A stretch of 24,369 nt of DNA, taken from positions 1 to 24,369 of IMG/VR virus record IMGVR_UViG_3300048012_000251; one strand, given 5' to 3'. Made by a program: the position numbers and the translations under genes. The DNA comes from a virus. The stretch's first letter is position 1. Each line of letters opens with the position of its first letter. This document shows, one piece after another, positions 8,201 through 17,357 of the stretch. The notes under the pieces were generated by a model, which had not been told where the DNA came from, did not search any database, and worked only from the letters and a program-made list of their open reading frames with translations.

Positions 8201-11200
8201 GTATTACAAAGTCAGCCCCACTATTGTTTTCTCTTGTGATAATAAAATCATTGTTGTCTGCATTGTATACTCTAAACTTGACATCATCATCATCTTGAAA
8301 TATAATGTGTGGTGATTCACCTGAGCCATCGTCTAAAGTTAAATCACCAGTCATAGTACCTCCTGCTTTTGGTAGAGCGTTATCCGCCTTAGTACCTTGT
8401 GTTGATGTTGCAAAAGCACTAGAAGCAAAATTAGCAGCAGTACCTAATCCATCAAAATCAGATTTTAAAGTTGCTACATCTACGCCATCAACTGTACCAC
8501 TAGTAATTATATTTCCATAAAAAGTAGCACTTTTGTCAGAATCTAAAAACAAAACATTTTCTAAAGCAGATCCAGTGTATACCTGCATTTTCATTCTTGT
8601 TTTCTTATCGTTAGCCGCAAATGTATTATCTGCTTCTACTAAAAGACTACCAACTGTTAAGTCACTTGTAACAACACTATCTCTTGCTTTAAAATTTATT
8701 ACACCAACATCGTCACCAGTACCAAAGTTACCGCTACCAGTAATATCTTTTCTTGTTGAAAGATCAAGAACCGCTTTAGCTGTTGCATCATCTTTTCTTA
8801 TAGTAAAATTACCATGAGATATTTGGCTAGTTGGTAAAATCTCATGAACTAAACCACCATCTACTTTAAAGTTAAATCTAGTAGAAGCAGCGTCATTATC
8901 AGTATCAGCTTCTATATAAACATATGAGTTAGCTGCTCTAATTCTGAAATCTACATCATTAGTAGTATCAATAATACTTAATCTAGGAGTATCTGCGTGA
9001 GTAATAGTTACATCACCTGTAAATGATCCACCAGTTTTAGGCATTTTAGCATCTAACTCGGTTTGTAAATTAGTTATAGTTGATATAGCCTGCGTATGTT
9101 GTGCTGGTGTAAATGAAGTTGGTATTCCAGATAAAGAACCATAAGCACCATCAAAACTTGAAGTACCAGCTCCTATATTTGTCCTAGCATTTGATTTTTC
9201 AGTAGAGGTTAATCCTTGACTAGCTGTATCTACTCTAACTCTATTAGCTAAAGCCGTTGCGGTAGTTGTACTAAAACTAGCATCATCACCTAACGCCGCA
9301 GCTAATTCGTTTAATGTATTTAATGTGCCAGGTGCTGAGTCAACTAAATTTGATACAGCTGTACTAACAAAAGCAGTTGTTGCTAATTGAGTTGTGTTTG
9401 TTCCAGCAGATGCTGTAGGTGCGGCAGGTGTGCCTGTAAATGTTGGACTTGCTATTTTAGCATATCTACCATCACCAATTGTTTTAGTAAGTATTGATTG
9501 CCATGGACCCCAACTAGTAGCTCTATACCTATAATATAAACCTTCAGTATTATTAGCACTACTATAAGAAGCCATCTGCCAACCGTAATTACCACTGTCT
9601 TCTGTTAGTGTTAAACCTGTTGTGTGGCTAGTTGAAGCAGGGCCATTTGCGCCTCCTTGAAATCTATAAAGACCTCTTGTTGTTAAAGTGTCGTAATCAG
9701 CATTTGTTGCGGTAAAGTTAGCAAATGCGTTTGAGTTTATATATGTTGTATTTGCTGTTAAACCTGTACCACCTCTTGCTACAGCTAAAGTACCTGATGT
9801 TATATCACCAGCTGCATGAGTATGTGAAGCAGCAGCAAGCCCGCTTAAATCTTGATCACCTGTAAGAGTAGTTCCGTTTGCTGTTATTGTACCGTTTGTA
9901 GTAACATTACCATTTGTAATATTAATTTTAAAATTATTGTAATCAGTAGAAGAATCTCCAATAGAAAAATGACCGTCTTTAGTAATTAAATAAGTATCTG
10001 TATCGTCATCTTTAATTCTTATAAAAGCTTTATCATCAGTGCTTTCAAATAAAGCTACAGTATTTGTTGCGCCAGTATTTACATCGAGAACACCATCAAT
10101 ATTAGCATCGCCATTTATGTCTAAACTTGTTCCTTCTAATTCCGTACCTTGTATTTTACCTGTAGACGTTATTGCACCTGATCCTATAGTACCTGCAAAA
10201 GTTGCGTTTTGTGAAGCGTCTAAACTTAAAGCCGATGTATTATTTGTTTTAAATGTAAGACCGTAAGGTGAAGAGCCTGTTTTTTCTATTCTAGCATCAT
10301 TAGTATTTCCTTGATCTCCAATACCAATACCACTTGTTGTAAAGTAGGCTTTTATTCCACCTCCCCAAACATACTGTAAATCATTATCTTTAAATCTCCA
10401 TTGAGCTGTATAAGTAGATCCAGATGAGTCTGTATAGTTTAATGATGGATTTTGATTTGAAATTGTAATACCTGTTGAAGTTATATCTCCAGAGTCTATT
10501 GTCCCAATATTTACTAAGTTTCTACTTAAATCAATAAATTGCGTTCTACCACCATCACCTATATATAGTCCATTATCACTAGCTGTACCACTATCTGTTC
10601 TAAACTGAAACTCTACTCTATTTGACCAAGATGTATCGTTACTAGGAAAACCATAAGCAATAAAACCACCTTCAGCTGACATTAAAACTTGTTCATGCGA
10701 TAATCCTACGTTTGCTCTTATAACAGATCCAGTGTCACCAGCTCTTAACCAAACAGTATCATCAGCACCTAGAGCAACACCTCTATATTCACTTATTCTT
10801 GCAAGTATTGTTGTTTCTTCGCCGCTACGATCAACTTTTAATAAAGGTACTTCTGTTGTGTATTGACCTGTATCACCTGTTGGTTCGTAATCAAATAGTA
10901 TATAACCAGTAGCGCCAGTAAATTTTAATTTACTTGCTAATACAAAATCACCAACGGTAGTAGGATTATCTAATATTAAATTAGTATTAGCTCCACCTAG
11001 AGTTAGTGTTCTTGTTGAACTAGAATCTGCATATATAGACATGTTCTGTTCAAATCTAATATCTACAGCGTTTGTTCCATCACCAATATAAACATCATCA
11101 CTACCATTACCAATAATAATATCACCAACAGCATTGCTTAAAACTAGATTATCACCATCTTGGTCTATTTTACCAGCATTAGCGCCTGCTGAGGTTTTAA

Positions 11201-11255
11201 ACTGTATGTGCCCAGCGTCATCTATTATTATGTTACTTAAAAATGGTATTGACAT
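5262..11255 (-). CDS. Very long tail fibre / receptor-binding protein (1997 residues)
   Basis: A glycine-, serine-, threonine- and alanine-rich structural protein of the type that forms trimeric phage fibres. It carries standard fibre repeats: MPKTGGSFTGDV (738-749), LPKAGGTMTGDL (961-972) and LPLAGGTMTGDT (1688-1699). There is also a block reading SPTFTGTPAAPTASAGTNTT followed by LNELAAALGDDASF (about residues 600-660), and a VARGGTGLT element near 495. About residues 1430-1610 form an aromatic, repeat-free island (YWNGSSWQDGS, then LLDGRQDTRWD and VDFYGWTPSNSSYL) that could be a carbohydrate-binding insert. The C-terminal 150 residues (from TRIVTIKLSGDAFKLL) look like a distinct globular head. 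No S74 self-cleaving chaperone signature is visible. It follows the G8/beta-helix gene by 10 bases and is the last gene before the 88-base gap. Confidence 0.85.
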   Translation of the reverse strand: MSIPFLSNIIIDDAGHIQFKTSAGANAGKIDQDGDNLVLSNAVGDIIIGNGSDDVYIGDGTNAVDIRFEQNMSIYADSSSTRTLTLGGANTNLILDNPTTVGDFVLASKLKFTGATGYILFDYEPTGDTGQYTTEVPLLKVDRSGEETTILARISEYRGVALGADDTVWLRAGDTGSVIRANVGLSHEQVLMSAEGGFIAYGFPSNDTSWSNRVEFQFRTDSGTASDNGLYIGDGGRTQFIDLSRNLVNIGTIDSGDITSTGITISNQNPSLNYTDSSGSTYTAQWRFKDNDLQYVWGGGIKAYFTTSGIGIGDQGNTNDARIEKTGSSPYGLTFKTNNTSALSLDASQNATFAGTIGSGAITSTGKIQGTELEGTSLDINGDANIDGVLDVNTGATNTVALFESTDDKAFIRIKDDDTDTYLITKDGHFSIGDSSTDYNNFKINITNGNVTTNGTITANGTTLTGDQDLSGLAAASHTHAAGDITSGTLAVARGGTGLTANTTYINSNAFANFTATNADYDTLTTRGLYRFQGGANGPASTSHTTGLTLTEDSGNYGWQMASYSSANNTEGLYYRYRATSWGPWQSILTKTIGDGRYAKIASPTFTGTPAAPTASAGTNTTQLATTAFVSTAVSNLVDSAPGTLNTLNELAAALGDDASFSTTTATALANRVRVDTASQGLTSTEKSNARTNIGAGTSSFDGAYGSLSGIPTSFTPAQHTQAISTITNLQTELDAKMPKTGGSFTGDVTITHADTPRLSIIDTTNDVDFRIRAANSYVYIEADTDNDAASTRFNFKVDGGLVHEILPTSQISHGNFTIRKDDATAKAVLDLSTRKDITGSGNFGTGDDVGVINFKARDSVVTSDLTVGSLLVEADNTFAANDKKTRMKMQVYTGSALENVLFLDSDKSATFYGNIITSGTVDGVDVATLKSDFDGLGTAANFASSAFATSTQGTKADNALPKAGGTMTGDLTLDDGSGESPHIIFQDDDDVKFRVYNADNNDFIITRENNSGADFVIRANSTAYTSSYLTIGGATVSPTVIGNWNTAYSHSQAAHAPSNAEQNVQSDWNATSGDAFILNKPTIPTASSLGAVTKTGTQTISGAKTFTSNNNHYKGHLYYDAYDSGGNHYPHFLDGTGNTGATINWRQYYGSTYKTHTWTSDSSGNMAFTFQGQIKANGELEGTSLDINGNADVSGTLNIHDEILTTAAGSLLEMYKSAWTNATNHDVLYSSWNTYAGDYLYLKAPGNSTNDHGIALIGDDVIAFGRSDVETGSPELTSAAAPLSENWFVLNSSSATFSGDVTANGTLLTGAPTGDQVTTALGFTPMNSVTTTISSGQAQKLGYISVSQAVDLDDMETKAANGNTAHGWGNHATAGYLTPSSTQSKYLRSDQSDTTTGSLTINGDLTVQGINYGLYHADNISSTESGSSNNYYHDHYGGVRHLSTFIKNAKSDIIRYRAIDNVEYWNGSSWQDGSSQLANVKKLLDGRQDTRWDITSTYYKFRFTVTPSTGWPTETKIGTQTSWSGSTYPGHRLMVEEYSSGSWSTRVIAKFGGSNTTIETTDNNCDNWGMNFYSTNRLHTGNGAASQATRITVDFYGWTPSNSSYLTIPLQNIFITSNYSGTENTDYTNLLDYDRNVSIAGNIVMASGKTVDGVDISALPTTFAPTNADATPSWVPSSDPSYTPNALPLAGGTMTGDTSHGDNVKSHYGTGSDLSIYHKSGESFIGGGGPDDLFLSQTKGYIYIGTADKTTSTLYIDSQAKKVGFRTQTPGSAFDVNGTMRVRNQLNVGHTSEQNLYVHGDGTAGGRYVKMGDYGKGNYFSMSSTENQPKYCTAFGSGGKLVEDTRIVTIKLSGDAFKLLSTTGTTLIPAPGANSFIIPYECIIHNTGGTSGNWNSTAQTTAAIGFCDTTNCTYPGQFNRLFVINNTLLNTNAAWYYAAGIGTTGKVMALNKPLLLKASQNLTTVPTGNWYIQIRYQVMNKDSGLIQNVDITKTTN
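7687..7718. repeat. Duplicated fibre module, copy B (partner 10111-10142)
   Basis: These 32 bases match 10111-10142 at 30 of 32 positions. Both encode the reverse-strand peptide ELEGTSLDING, at residues about 1180-1190 and 372-382 of the long fibre protein, and the similarity continues at protein level (DANIDGVLDVN versus NADVSGTLNIH). High DNA identity in such a divergent gene points to a recent internal duplication or gene conversion. Confidence 0.8.
10111..10142. repeat. Duplicated fibre module, copy A (partner 7687-7718)
   Basis: This is the matching copy of the 32-base repeat inside the 1997-residue fibre gene. The two differences are single transitions. The copies lie about 2.4 kb apart in the same frame, so recombination between them would delete about 808 residues without a frameshift. 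Confidence 0.8.
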
Positions 11256-11265
11256 ATTCTATTAT

Positions 11266-14067
11266 TTAAATTCTTCCTGATATTCTTTTTTTACCTGAAT
11301 CAAAACTTGCTGATGGTCTAACTGTAACTTTAGCAAAGTTATTAGGCCACATTTCTAATCCATTTGGTGGCGCTACAGACATTGCAACCTGTATATCTTT
11401 AGCGTAAAACCCCTCGTGAACTAAACTATGGTTTGAATTATAATAACCAAACCTTAAAAAATAAGCTCTATATTGTGGTTGAACTGTTAATATTTTTGTT
11501 TCCCAAGCGCCATCAGCAGCTGTAGTATGTTGGGTGTATTCTATAAAACCTTGATATAATTTACCTTGAGCTTGTGTACTGTTTTTTAAATCTGCATTTT
11601 CTTCCTCAACATCTAAGTCTAATTCATCATGAGGAAATCTATGGTTATTATCATTAACATCGTATTCATTTGCGCCATAAAGCATATTGTTAGCATAAGA
11701 CGCTACAATATAAGGAGGGTGACTACTAGATAAACTAGATCCTGTTCCATCAAGCTCGTCTGTAGGTATATATATTACAGATTTTATCTTAATTGTACAG
11801 TTTGCTGGAACTTTAATGATACCCATACCAATAGGATTACTACTCCAAGAAGGAACCCAAAGGTTGTTACGTAGGTTTTTAACTCCTTCAAACTTAGTCA
11901 TATTATGATAAACTGTTACTTTTTCGTTTTCTTTAAAACCTTGTTCAGTAAAACAATAAGTACCTTTCCAACCAGTACCACCTCTTCTTAGACTTAAATG
12001 ACTACTACCATGATTCTGTAAAGTATTTGGATATATTATACCCGTGCCTTCTCCGTATATACTCATTGTAGCATCCCAATCATTAGGGTATACTTTAGAG
12101 TTATCTACTATTACGTTGTTATTACTGTCAGCAATGTTACATAATTGTTTATATCTATTAGCAAAAAATCTTCTATAATTAGGACTTATTGTAGATCCTC
12201 CAAAGTAAAAACCATAACCACGACAATTTTCAATACGCATGTGCATTACTTTACCCTGGTCATTTTGTCTACCTATATTATAAAGCATTAAGCCGTAATC
12301 TTCAGAGCTATAATATTGACCATAAGAATATTCGTTAGGCATTTCATACCCAGCTTCTATTTGTGAAGTAGCATAGGCACAGTGCGCTGTTATATGTCCA
12401 TGCGATTTACCGTAGTATTGACTACTCCAATGCCACACGCCTCTTCCAGCTCCAATAACAACTAAATTTCTAGTTACCATACCGTATGGATGCCTTATAC
12501 ATATAGCTGGATAATCATCACCGTCTCTATTATCGTTACTAGATAAATTATAAGAACTAAAAGTGCAGCCATCTATATAGTTTTCACCTGTTTGTGTTAC
12601 GCCACTAGTATTATGTATCGTGCTACTATCTGCTGATGAACCATCTCTAGTTGTATCATAATAACCATTATAACCAGCTATTGTAACACCAGCTCTATAA
12701 TTTGTACTGTCATTAGTATTATATCCTAGTCCTTTAAACTGTACGTATTTTATCTTTACTCTTCTCGTCGGTGCATTGTTCCAACCATTACTTGTCCAAT
12801 ATCTTACATTAAAAAACACTCTAGCAGTGTCTTGGTCACCATCAGCTACATCATTACCACTAGTATCACAAGCTTTAATAACAACGTCTCTTGTCATTTT
12901 TACAACAGGATCACCTACTGCGCCATTAAAAAGTATATCTCTATCAACTGTTATTGTTTTAGCGCTAGTATCAATACTTGATATGGTATAGTTAGTTTTA
13001 AGTCTCCATACACCTTCATTACTTCCCAATGAGGTGCTTCCAAAACCACTGGAAGTATAATAGTAATTACTAGCAAGATTACCACCATATTTAGTAAAAC
13101 TAGCATGTATATATACCTCATCGCCAACTGAAAAATCAGTTACGTCGTTAAGAGTAATAGTTCTAAGATTAGTAGCGCCTACATATTCTGTTGCTATTGC
13201 ACTAGCTATTCTTCTACAAAATTTTCCGTTTATATGATATTTTTCGGTGCCTGTTTGATATACTTTTGCACCAACTAAGGAGGGAGAGTCGTCAACAGAA
13301 CTACCAAAGGTAATAACATTTGTCTTTGTGTTTATATCTGTGACTCGTAGTACGTTTCTATTATTACCTGTACCAAATATTAATAGGTAATTAATTCTAA
13401 ATACAGATGCATCATCTACTGTTATCGTGGATCCACTGACTGATTCTATCGTTGCTTCAGGGCAAACATACTGTCTAAAATAAATTCTATCGTTTGTGGT
13501 ATCTACGTCATGAATAAAAAAAACTTCATCGTTTGCAAGAGTGTAATCCTCTTCTCTTTTATATAGTGATATTCTATCATTAATAGCAAAGTTACTAGTA
13601 TCAGCAACAGTTATATAAGAAGCATCAGGAGCATGGTTACCATTAACTGTTGTTATTAGTGTTGGTTCACTACCATCTATCTGAACACCACACCATTTTC
13701 TACTTTGTACCTGTATACCGTGTTGATCGCTATTGTTACCAGATATTTTTATTTCGGTACCATTAGCCATGCTGATCAAAGAACCAGATGCTGCAGTGCC
13801 TTCTACAAATTCACCAGTGTCGTTACTATTGTGACTAGTATTGTTTACAGTCATACGACCATGTAAGTGCATTTTACCATTAGTAGCAAAATGTAAATTA
13901 CCATCTATAGTAACATCTCCAGTTCTTGTTGACTGTATGTTTGTGTTTAAAGTAACTTTATGACCATGTGCAATAACTACTAAATCATCAGCGGCAGGAA
14001 CTGATCCTCCCACCCAAGTAGAGCCTGTAGCCCAGTTACCCGATGAATTACTCGTTATTGTCGCCAT
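11266..14067 (-). CDS. G8-like / beta-helix tail spike candidate (933 residues)
   Basis: The N-terminus (about residues 9-78) reads GNWATGSTWVGGSVPAADDL, then VVIAHGHKVTLNT and TIDGNLHFATNGKMHLHG. This has the order of a G8 domain (W..ggtW.gg.vP..gd.VvI..g..VtLd), the fold of PKHD1/CEMIP-type proteins. Short beta-rich modules follow (ITVADTSNFAINDRISL, ITVDDASVFRINY, ITLNDVTDFSVGDEVYI), then a long stretch with the small-residue and asparagine turns of a right-handed parallel beta-helix (about 390-720, e.g. GMVTRNLVVIGAGRG and MRIENCRGYGFYFGG). Such architecture in phage suggests a surface-glycan-binding or -cleaving spike. No catalytic residues can be assigned by eye. It starts 20 bases inside the end of the 64-residue gene and lies between two fibre genes. 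Confidence 0.75.
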   Translation of the reverse strand: MATITSNSSGNWATGSTWVGGSVPAADDLVVIAHGHKVTLNTNIQSTRTGDVTIDGNLHFATNGKMHLHGRMTVNNTSHNSNDTGEFVEGTAASGSLISMANGTEIKISGNNSDQHGIQVQSRKWCGVQIDGSEPTLITTVNGNHAPDASYITVADTSNFAINDRISLYKREEDYTLANDEVFFIHDVDTTNDRIYFRQYVCPEATIESVSGSTITVDDASVFRINYLLIFGTGNNRNVLRVTDINTKTNVITFGSSVDDSPSLVGAKVYQTGTEKYHINGKFCRRIASAIATEYVGATNLRTITLNDVTDFSVGDEVYIHASFTKYGGNLASNYYYTSSGFGSTSLGSNEGVWRLKTNYTISSIDTSAKTITVDRDILFNGAVGDPVVKMTRDVVIKACDTSGNDVADGDQDTARVFFNVRYWTSNGWNNAPTRRVKIKYVQFKGLGYNTNDSTNYRAGVTIAGYNGYYDTTRDGSSADSSTIHNTSGVTQTGENYIDGCTFSSYNLSSNDNRDGDDYPAICIRHPYGMVTRNLVVIGAGRGVWHWSSQYYGKSHGHITAHCAYATSQIEAGYEMPNEYSYGQYYSSEDYGLMLYNIGRQNDQGKVMHMRIENCRGYGFYFGGSTISPNYRRFFANRYKQLCNIADSNNNVIVDNSKVYPNDWDATMSIYGEGTGIIYPNTLQNHGSSHLSLRRGGTGWKGTYCFTEQGFKENEKVTVYHNMTKFEGVKNLRNNLWVPSWSSNPIGMGIIKVPANCTIKIKSVIYIPTDELDGTGSSLSSSHPPYIVASYANNMLYGANEYDVNDNNHRFPHDELDLDVEEENADLKNSTQAQGKLYQGFIEYTQHTTAADGAWETKILTVQPQYRAYFLRFGYYNSNHSLVHEGFYAKDIQVAMSVAPPNGLEMWPNNFAKVTVRPSASFDSGKKRISGRI

Positions 14068-14242
14068 CTAATATTGCTTCGTTATATTGTTCTTGATATT
14101 GAGATACATTTAACGCTATTTCAAATGATAGTTTGTCGCTATTATCAACAATACTTGTATCATTGATAACAGCAACTATATCATCATCTTTCGTAAGCGT
14201 TAAAGTAGCATCTGTTTTATCATATTCTACTTTAATTATCAT
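14048..14242 (-). CDS. Small acidic protein between fibre genes
   Basis: A 64-residue acidic protein (MIIKVEYDKTDATLTLTKDD at its start) with alternating beta-strand character and many aspartates; no cysteine, membrane segment or known motif. I do not recognise it. The start has the A/T leader AAATTAAATAAAATG and sits 18 bases after the 630-residue fibre gene; its end overlaps the next ATG by 20 bases, so it is co-translated with the spike gene. A role as a connector or assembly factor for the spike would fit its place, but this is only position. Confidence 0.65.
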   Translation of the reverse strand: MIIKVEYDKTDATLTLTKDDDIVAVINDTSIVDNSDKLSFEIALNVSQYQEQYNEAILDGDNNE

Positions 14243-14260
14243 TTTATTTTATTTAATTTA

Positions 14261-16153
14261 TTAGCTTATAGCTGGAAATTTCTCAACAAGCACTAAGTAA
14301 TCTTCAGTACCAGAAGGCGCTGAGCCAAATGTTACAGTAATTTTATTATTAGAAGTGTTACTAGTTGTTGAGTTTTTAACATCAACATAGACGTTTTGAT
14401 AAGTAGCACTGTTTCCATTATTACCATAATGTAATACGGTAGTTCTGACAAGTTGTGTTCCAAAACCGTGAGTTACCTCAAAAGCTGTTGTACTGCCATC
14501 ACCACTTATTTTCTTAGTTACTTTGTTTGAAGATGATTCTTTAGCATCTAATTGAGTTTGAATATTAGACGTAACACCATCAACAAAGTTAAGTTCAGCA
14601 CCTGAAGCAGTAACTGTAGTACCAGAAAGTTTTATTGAACCAGTAAGGTATAAATCTTTAAAAGCACCACCTTGATTACCAAGATCTACAGCGTTGTTAG
14701 TTATTGGTGATAGTTTTGTCGATTGAACTTTAATACCCGCTTGACCATCTGAGTTTGCGATAATAGTTACAGCACCTGATGTACTAAAACTAATTCTAGC
14801 GTCATCACTTGCTCTACCAACTTTTAATCCAGTATTATATATACTTGTTATTCCAGTTTGAGCAGCGTCAATGTTAATTACACCTGAAGTAGCTGTTAAA
14901 CCAGTACCTGCAAACAGTGAAGCAATTTTACCAACTTGTGTTTGTTTCATAACACCATTGTCATTATGAATAAACCCGTCAGCAGCAGCAACAGCTGAAG
15001 TACCAACTGTAGAACCACCATCAAGTAAATCAAACTCTGTAGTTGTTACGCCAGTAGCTCTTAAATCTTTAGCATATGTTAAATCCGCAGTTACACCAGT
15101 AAAACCATCTAAAACATTAAGTTCAGCAGGAGTTGCAGATATTGCATCTGTTGAGGCAGTATCAAAAATAGCAACATAACCACTTTGGTTTGGTAATTGT
15201 ATTGTTCTATCTGCTGTTGGATCTACAAGCGTAAGTTTAGTTTCAAAATCATCAGCTGTAGCTCCTTCAAATAATATTGTATTATTTTCTACAACCTGTA
15301 CTGTTTCATTACTTATTGTTTGAGTACCTGATACTTCTAAGTTTGTTACTTTTAACGTACCAGTGCTTGGATTAAACTTAAAGTTACTTTGTGATTGACC
15401 TGTTTGTGCGCCAGTTGCTGTTTCAACAAAAGTAACAAATTTATCATCATCATCTGTAGCGGCGGCAATGTTTTGTAATGTATCTGTATTGTCGTTTGGA
15501 GTTGTTACAGAACCACCTAATGATATAGCTGTACCATTAATGGTAATACTATCGTTAACAAGTTCTGCGTTCGCAACACCGTTATCTTTTATTTGAACAT
15601 TACCTGTTGTTGGGTGAACAGAGAAGTTGTTCGTGCTAAACTTAGCTACACCAGCGTTTGATGATGATGCTAATTCAGCTTCAATTTTTAACGTACCATT
15701 AGTGTCATCATATGTTGTTGTTATACCTTCACCGTCATTTCCTGTTATTAATCCACCAACAAAGTCTTCAACTTGTTCTTGAGTTAAAGGTGTAGTTGTT
15801 GCTGCAATAGATAACTCATCTCCAGCACCATTTGGTGTAAGAGTTATATTGTTACCAGCAACAAACTTTATGTCTTGCGTGCCACTTGAAGCTCCAGATT
15901 TTGTAAGTCTTAATAACGCGTCGTTATTATCATCTACAAAAGATGATGTAAAAACGTTTTGGGTATTTGCATCTGAACCTGTTGCTACAGTTACAAAGTT
16001 AGTACCGTCAAGACAAACTTTTAAAAGATTGTTACCACTGTCAAAGAATATTGCACCAGCTGCCGCAGAGGGAGCTGAACTCGTAACATGCAGTTTTATG
16101 TTTTGTAGTTCATTGCCGTTTAAGTCAATGTCGTGTAAAAATTGTATTGCCAT
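14261..16153 (-). CDS. Tail fibre protein (630 residues)
   Basis: A fibre-type protein rich in T, S, N, G and A. It carries a repeated ELNxxDG element: ATPAELNVLDGFTGVTADL, TTTEFDLLDGGSTVG and ASGAELNFVDGVTS. This element is common in marine phage fibres. The N-terminal 60 residues (MAIQFLHDIDLNGNELQNIK) resemble a virion-attachment segment that also includes SSAPSAAAGAIFFDS. The last 85 residues (from KKISGDGSTTAFEVTHGFG to the end) form a separate beta-rich tip like those at the C-termini of other marine phage fibres. It follows the 243-residue gene by 12 bases. Receptor binding is inferred from composition and context; no enzymatic motif is visible. Confidence 0.85.
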   Translation of the reverse strand: MAIQFLHDIDLNGNELQNIKLHVTSSAPSAAAGAIFFDSGNNLLKVCLDGTNFVTVATGSDANTQNVFTSSFVDDNNDALLRLTKSGASSGTQDIKFVAGNNITLTPNGAGDELSIAATTTPLTQEQVEDFVGGLITGNDGEGITTTYDDTNGTLKIEAELASSSNAGVAKFSTNNFSVHPTTGNVQIKDNGVANAELVNDSITINGTAISLGGSVTTPNDNTDTLQNIAAATDDDDKFVTFVETATGAQTGQSQSNFKFNPSTGTLKVTNLEVSGTQTISNETVQVVENNTILFEGATADDFETKLTLVDPTADRTIQLPNQSGYVAIFDTASTDAISATPAELNVLDGFTGVTADLTYAKDLRATGVTTTEFDLLDGGSTVGTSAVAAADGFIHNDNGVMKQTQVGKIASLFAGTGLTATSGVINIDAAQTGITSIYNTGLKVGRASDDARISFSTSGAVTIIANSDGQAGIKVQSTKLSPITNNAVDLGNQGGAFKDLYLTGSIKLSGTTVTASGAELNFVDGVTSNIQTQLDAKESSSNKVTKKISGDGSTTAFEVTHGFGTQLVRTTVLHYGNNGNSATYQNVYVDVKNSTTSNTSNNKITVTFGSAPSGTEDYLVLVEKFPAIS

Positions 16154-16165
16154 TTTTAAATTTTG

Positions 16166-16897
16166 TTAGTTTGCGTGTATCACTCCAGAGTTCAAACCCT
16201 TGAAAAACACTTTTGATTGATTGTTTGTTATATGTACTATTGGCACTTGAACTATTGAGCCAGTGCTTATTTTTACTGTTATGTTTGGAAATTTTCCTAA
16301 ATTATGATTAACTAATAAATAATATTGTCCTGAGTCAGATACTAAGTCATTAGTTGAAAAAGATGAAGTAAAATTTTTATCTTGAGCACCTGAATAAGGT
16401 GTTAAAACGTAATAAACATCTGATATAAAACCTACGCCGTCAGAATTATTATTTGACTGTAGATGAGTCATTGAAATTTCATAATAATCTGTAGAACCTA
16501 CTTGAGTTATTGTTTTTACTCTATAAACTGCAAAAACGCTAGGATCTTGAACCTGGCAAATTACAATATCTTTTGTTACATAAGTATTTAAAACAGCTAA
16601 AGCTAACTTACCAGCTGGTCCATTTTGATACTTACTTACTACTAAGTTTACATTATTTGTAGTTGGAAAAGCCTGATTAAGTAATGGTTTTACCTGCATG
16701 GTTCCAGGAGACATATTTGCCGAGGTTGTATATTTAAAAGGAACAGAGCCAGCTATACCAGTAGCGTTTGTAGCACCTAAAAACTGAGCAATATCAGATA
16801 CCTGGAAGTTTTTTGTAGCACCTCCGCTATTTGAACCTAGTAATCTGTCTGCAGCTTCGACACTAGTATCTAGCTTTACAGTGCTTATTCTTGCCAT
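16166..16897 (-). CDS. Virion/fibre-associated protein (243 residues)
   Basis: It begins MARISTVKLDTSVEAADRLL and continues GSNSGGATKNFQVSDIAQFL, a pattern (DrLLGs..gg.TknF...diaqFl) frequent at the N-termini of marine phage structural proteins. The C-terminus, NHNLGKFPNITVKISTGSIV followed by QVPIVHITNNQSKVFFKG, is a compact beta-domain also typical of fibre tips. The mature function is probably a baseplate or short fibre component. The start follows AAATAAAATG, and the holin stop is one base upstream. No enzyme motif or membrane segment is visible. Confidence 0.7.
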   Translation of the reverse strand: MARISTVKLDTSVEAADRLLGSNSGGATKNFQVSDIAQFLGATNATGIAGSVPFKYTTSANMSPGTMQVKPLLNQAFPTTNNVNLVVSKYQNGPAGKLALAVLNTYVTKDIVICQVQDPSVFAVYRVKTITQVGSTDYYEISMTHLQSNNNSDGVGFISDVYYVLTPYSGAQDKNFTSSFSTNDLVSDSGQYYLLVNHNLGKFPNITVKISTGSIVQVPIVHITNNQSKVFFKGLNSGVIHAN

Positions 16898-16898
16898 T

Positions 16899-17357
16899 TT
16901 ATTTCTTTTTTATCATACTTGTGGCCTTTTCTGTCGTGCGTCCGCCGAAATAGGCTAATACAACAGCCATCATGACCTTCTCAAAAGTATCGTTCCATGT
17001 AACACCTATGTTAAAAGGTATTGCTTCAACACTATCTAATATACCTGCAAGTGAAAAAATAGTAATACACCACACTAAAACTAGTGGGCGTACGTTTTTA
17101 CTAAGCCATGAATCAGAAGCAGCGTCTGCTTGCCATCTATTTGTTATAGCTTCTATTTCTTTATTTTGCTGATCGTATATTAGTTGTTGTAATTTTATTT
17201 TATCCTCAACACTTACATCTGATTTTGTTATCTCTGCAATAGCGTCCTTAGGTGATACAACACCTTGTAAAACACTACCAAGTGCAGGGTTTATCATTCC
17301 AGCTGCTCCAAGTAATAACTTACCAACAGTTGTTTCTTTAAATTGTTTTTTAGGCAT
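16899..17357 (-). CDS. Holin-like membrane protein (3TM holin type)
   Basis: A 152-residue protein with an amphipathic glycine-rich N-terminus (about 11-35, VGKLLLGAAGMINPALG), a charged central helix, then SWLSKNVRPLVLVWCITIFS (83-102) and a last hydrophobic helix ending MMAVVLAYFGGRTTEK (129-144). The order WLSKNxRPL - helix - loop - helix - FGGRxxEK matches the 3TM-holin family (gene transfer agent and phage holins). Family members permeabilise the inner membrane to release endolysin. No endolysin gene is obvious beside it. It overlaps the upstream basic gene by 8 bases and is followed by the fibre genes after one base. Confidence 0.75.
   Translation of the reverse strand: MPKKQFKETTVGKLLLGAAGMINPALGSVLQGVVSPKDAIAEITKSDVSVEDKIKLQQLIYDQQNKEIEAITNRWQADAASDSWLSKNVRPLVLVWCITIFSLAGILDSVEAIPFNIGVTWNDTFEKVMMAVVLAYFGGRTTEKATSMIKKK

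Noticed and set aside
8305-8817. Plus-strand open frames antisense to the fibre gene
   Set aside because: They lie wholly within the 1997-residue coding region on the other strand and have shadow-frame composition, with no start context.
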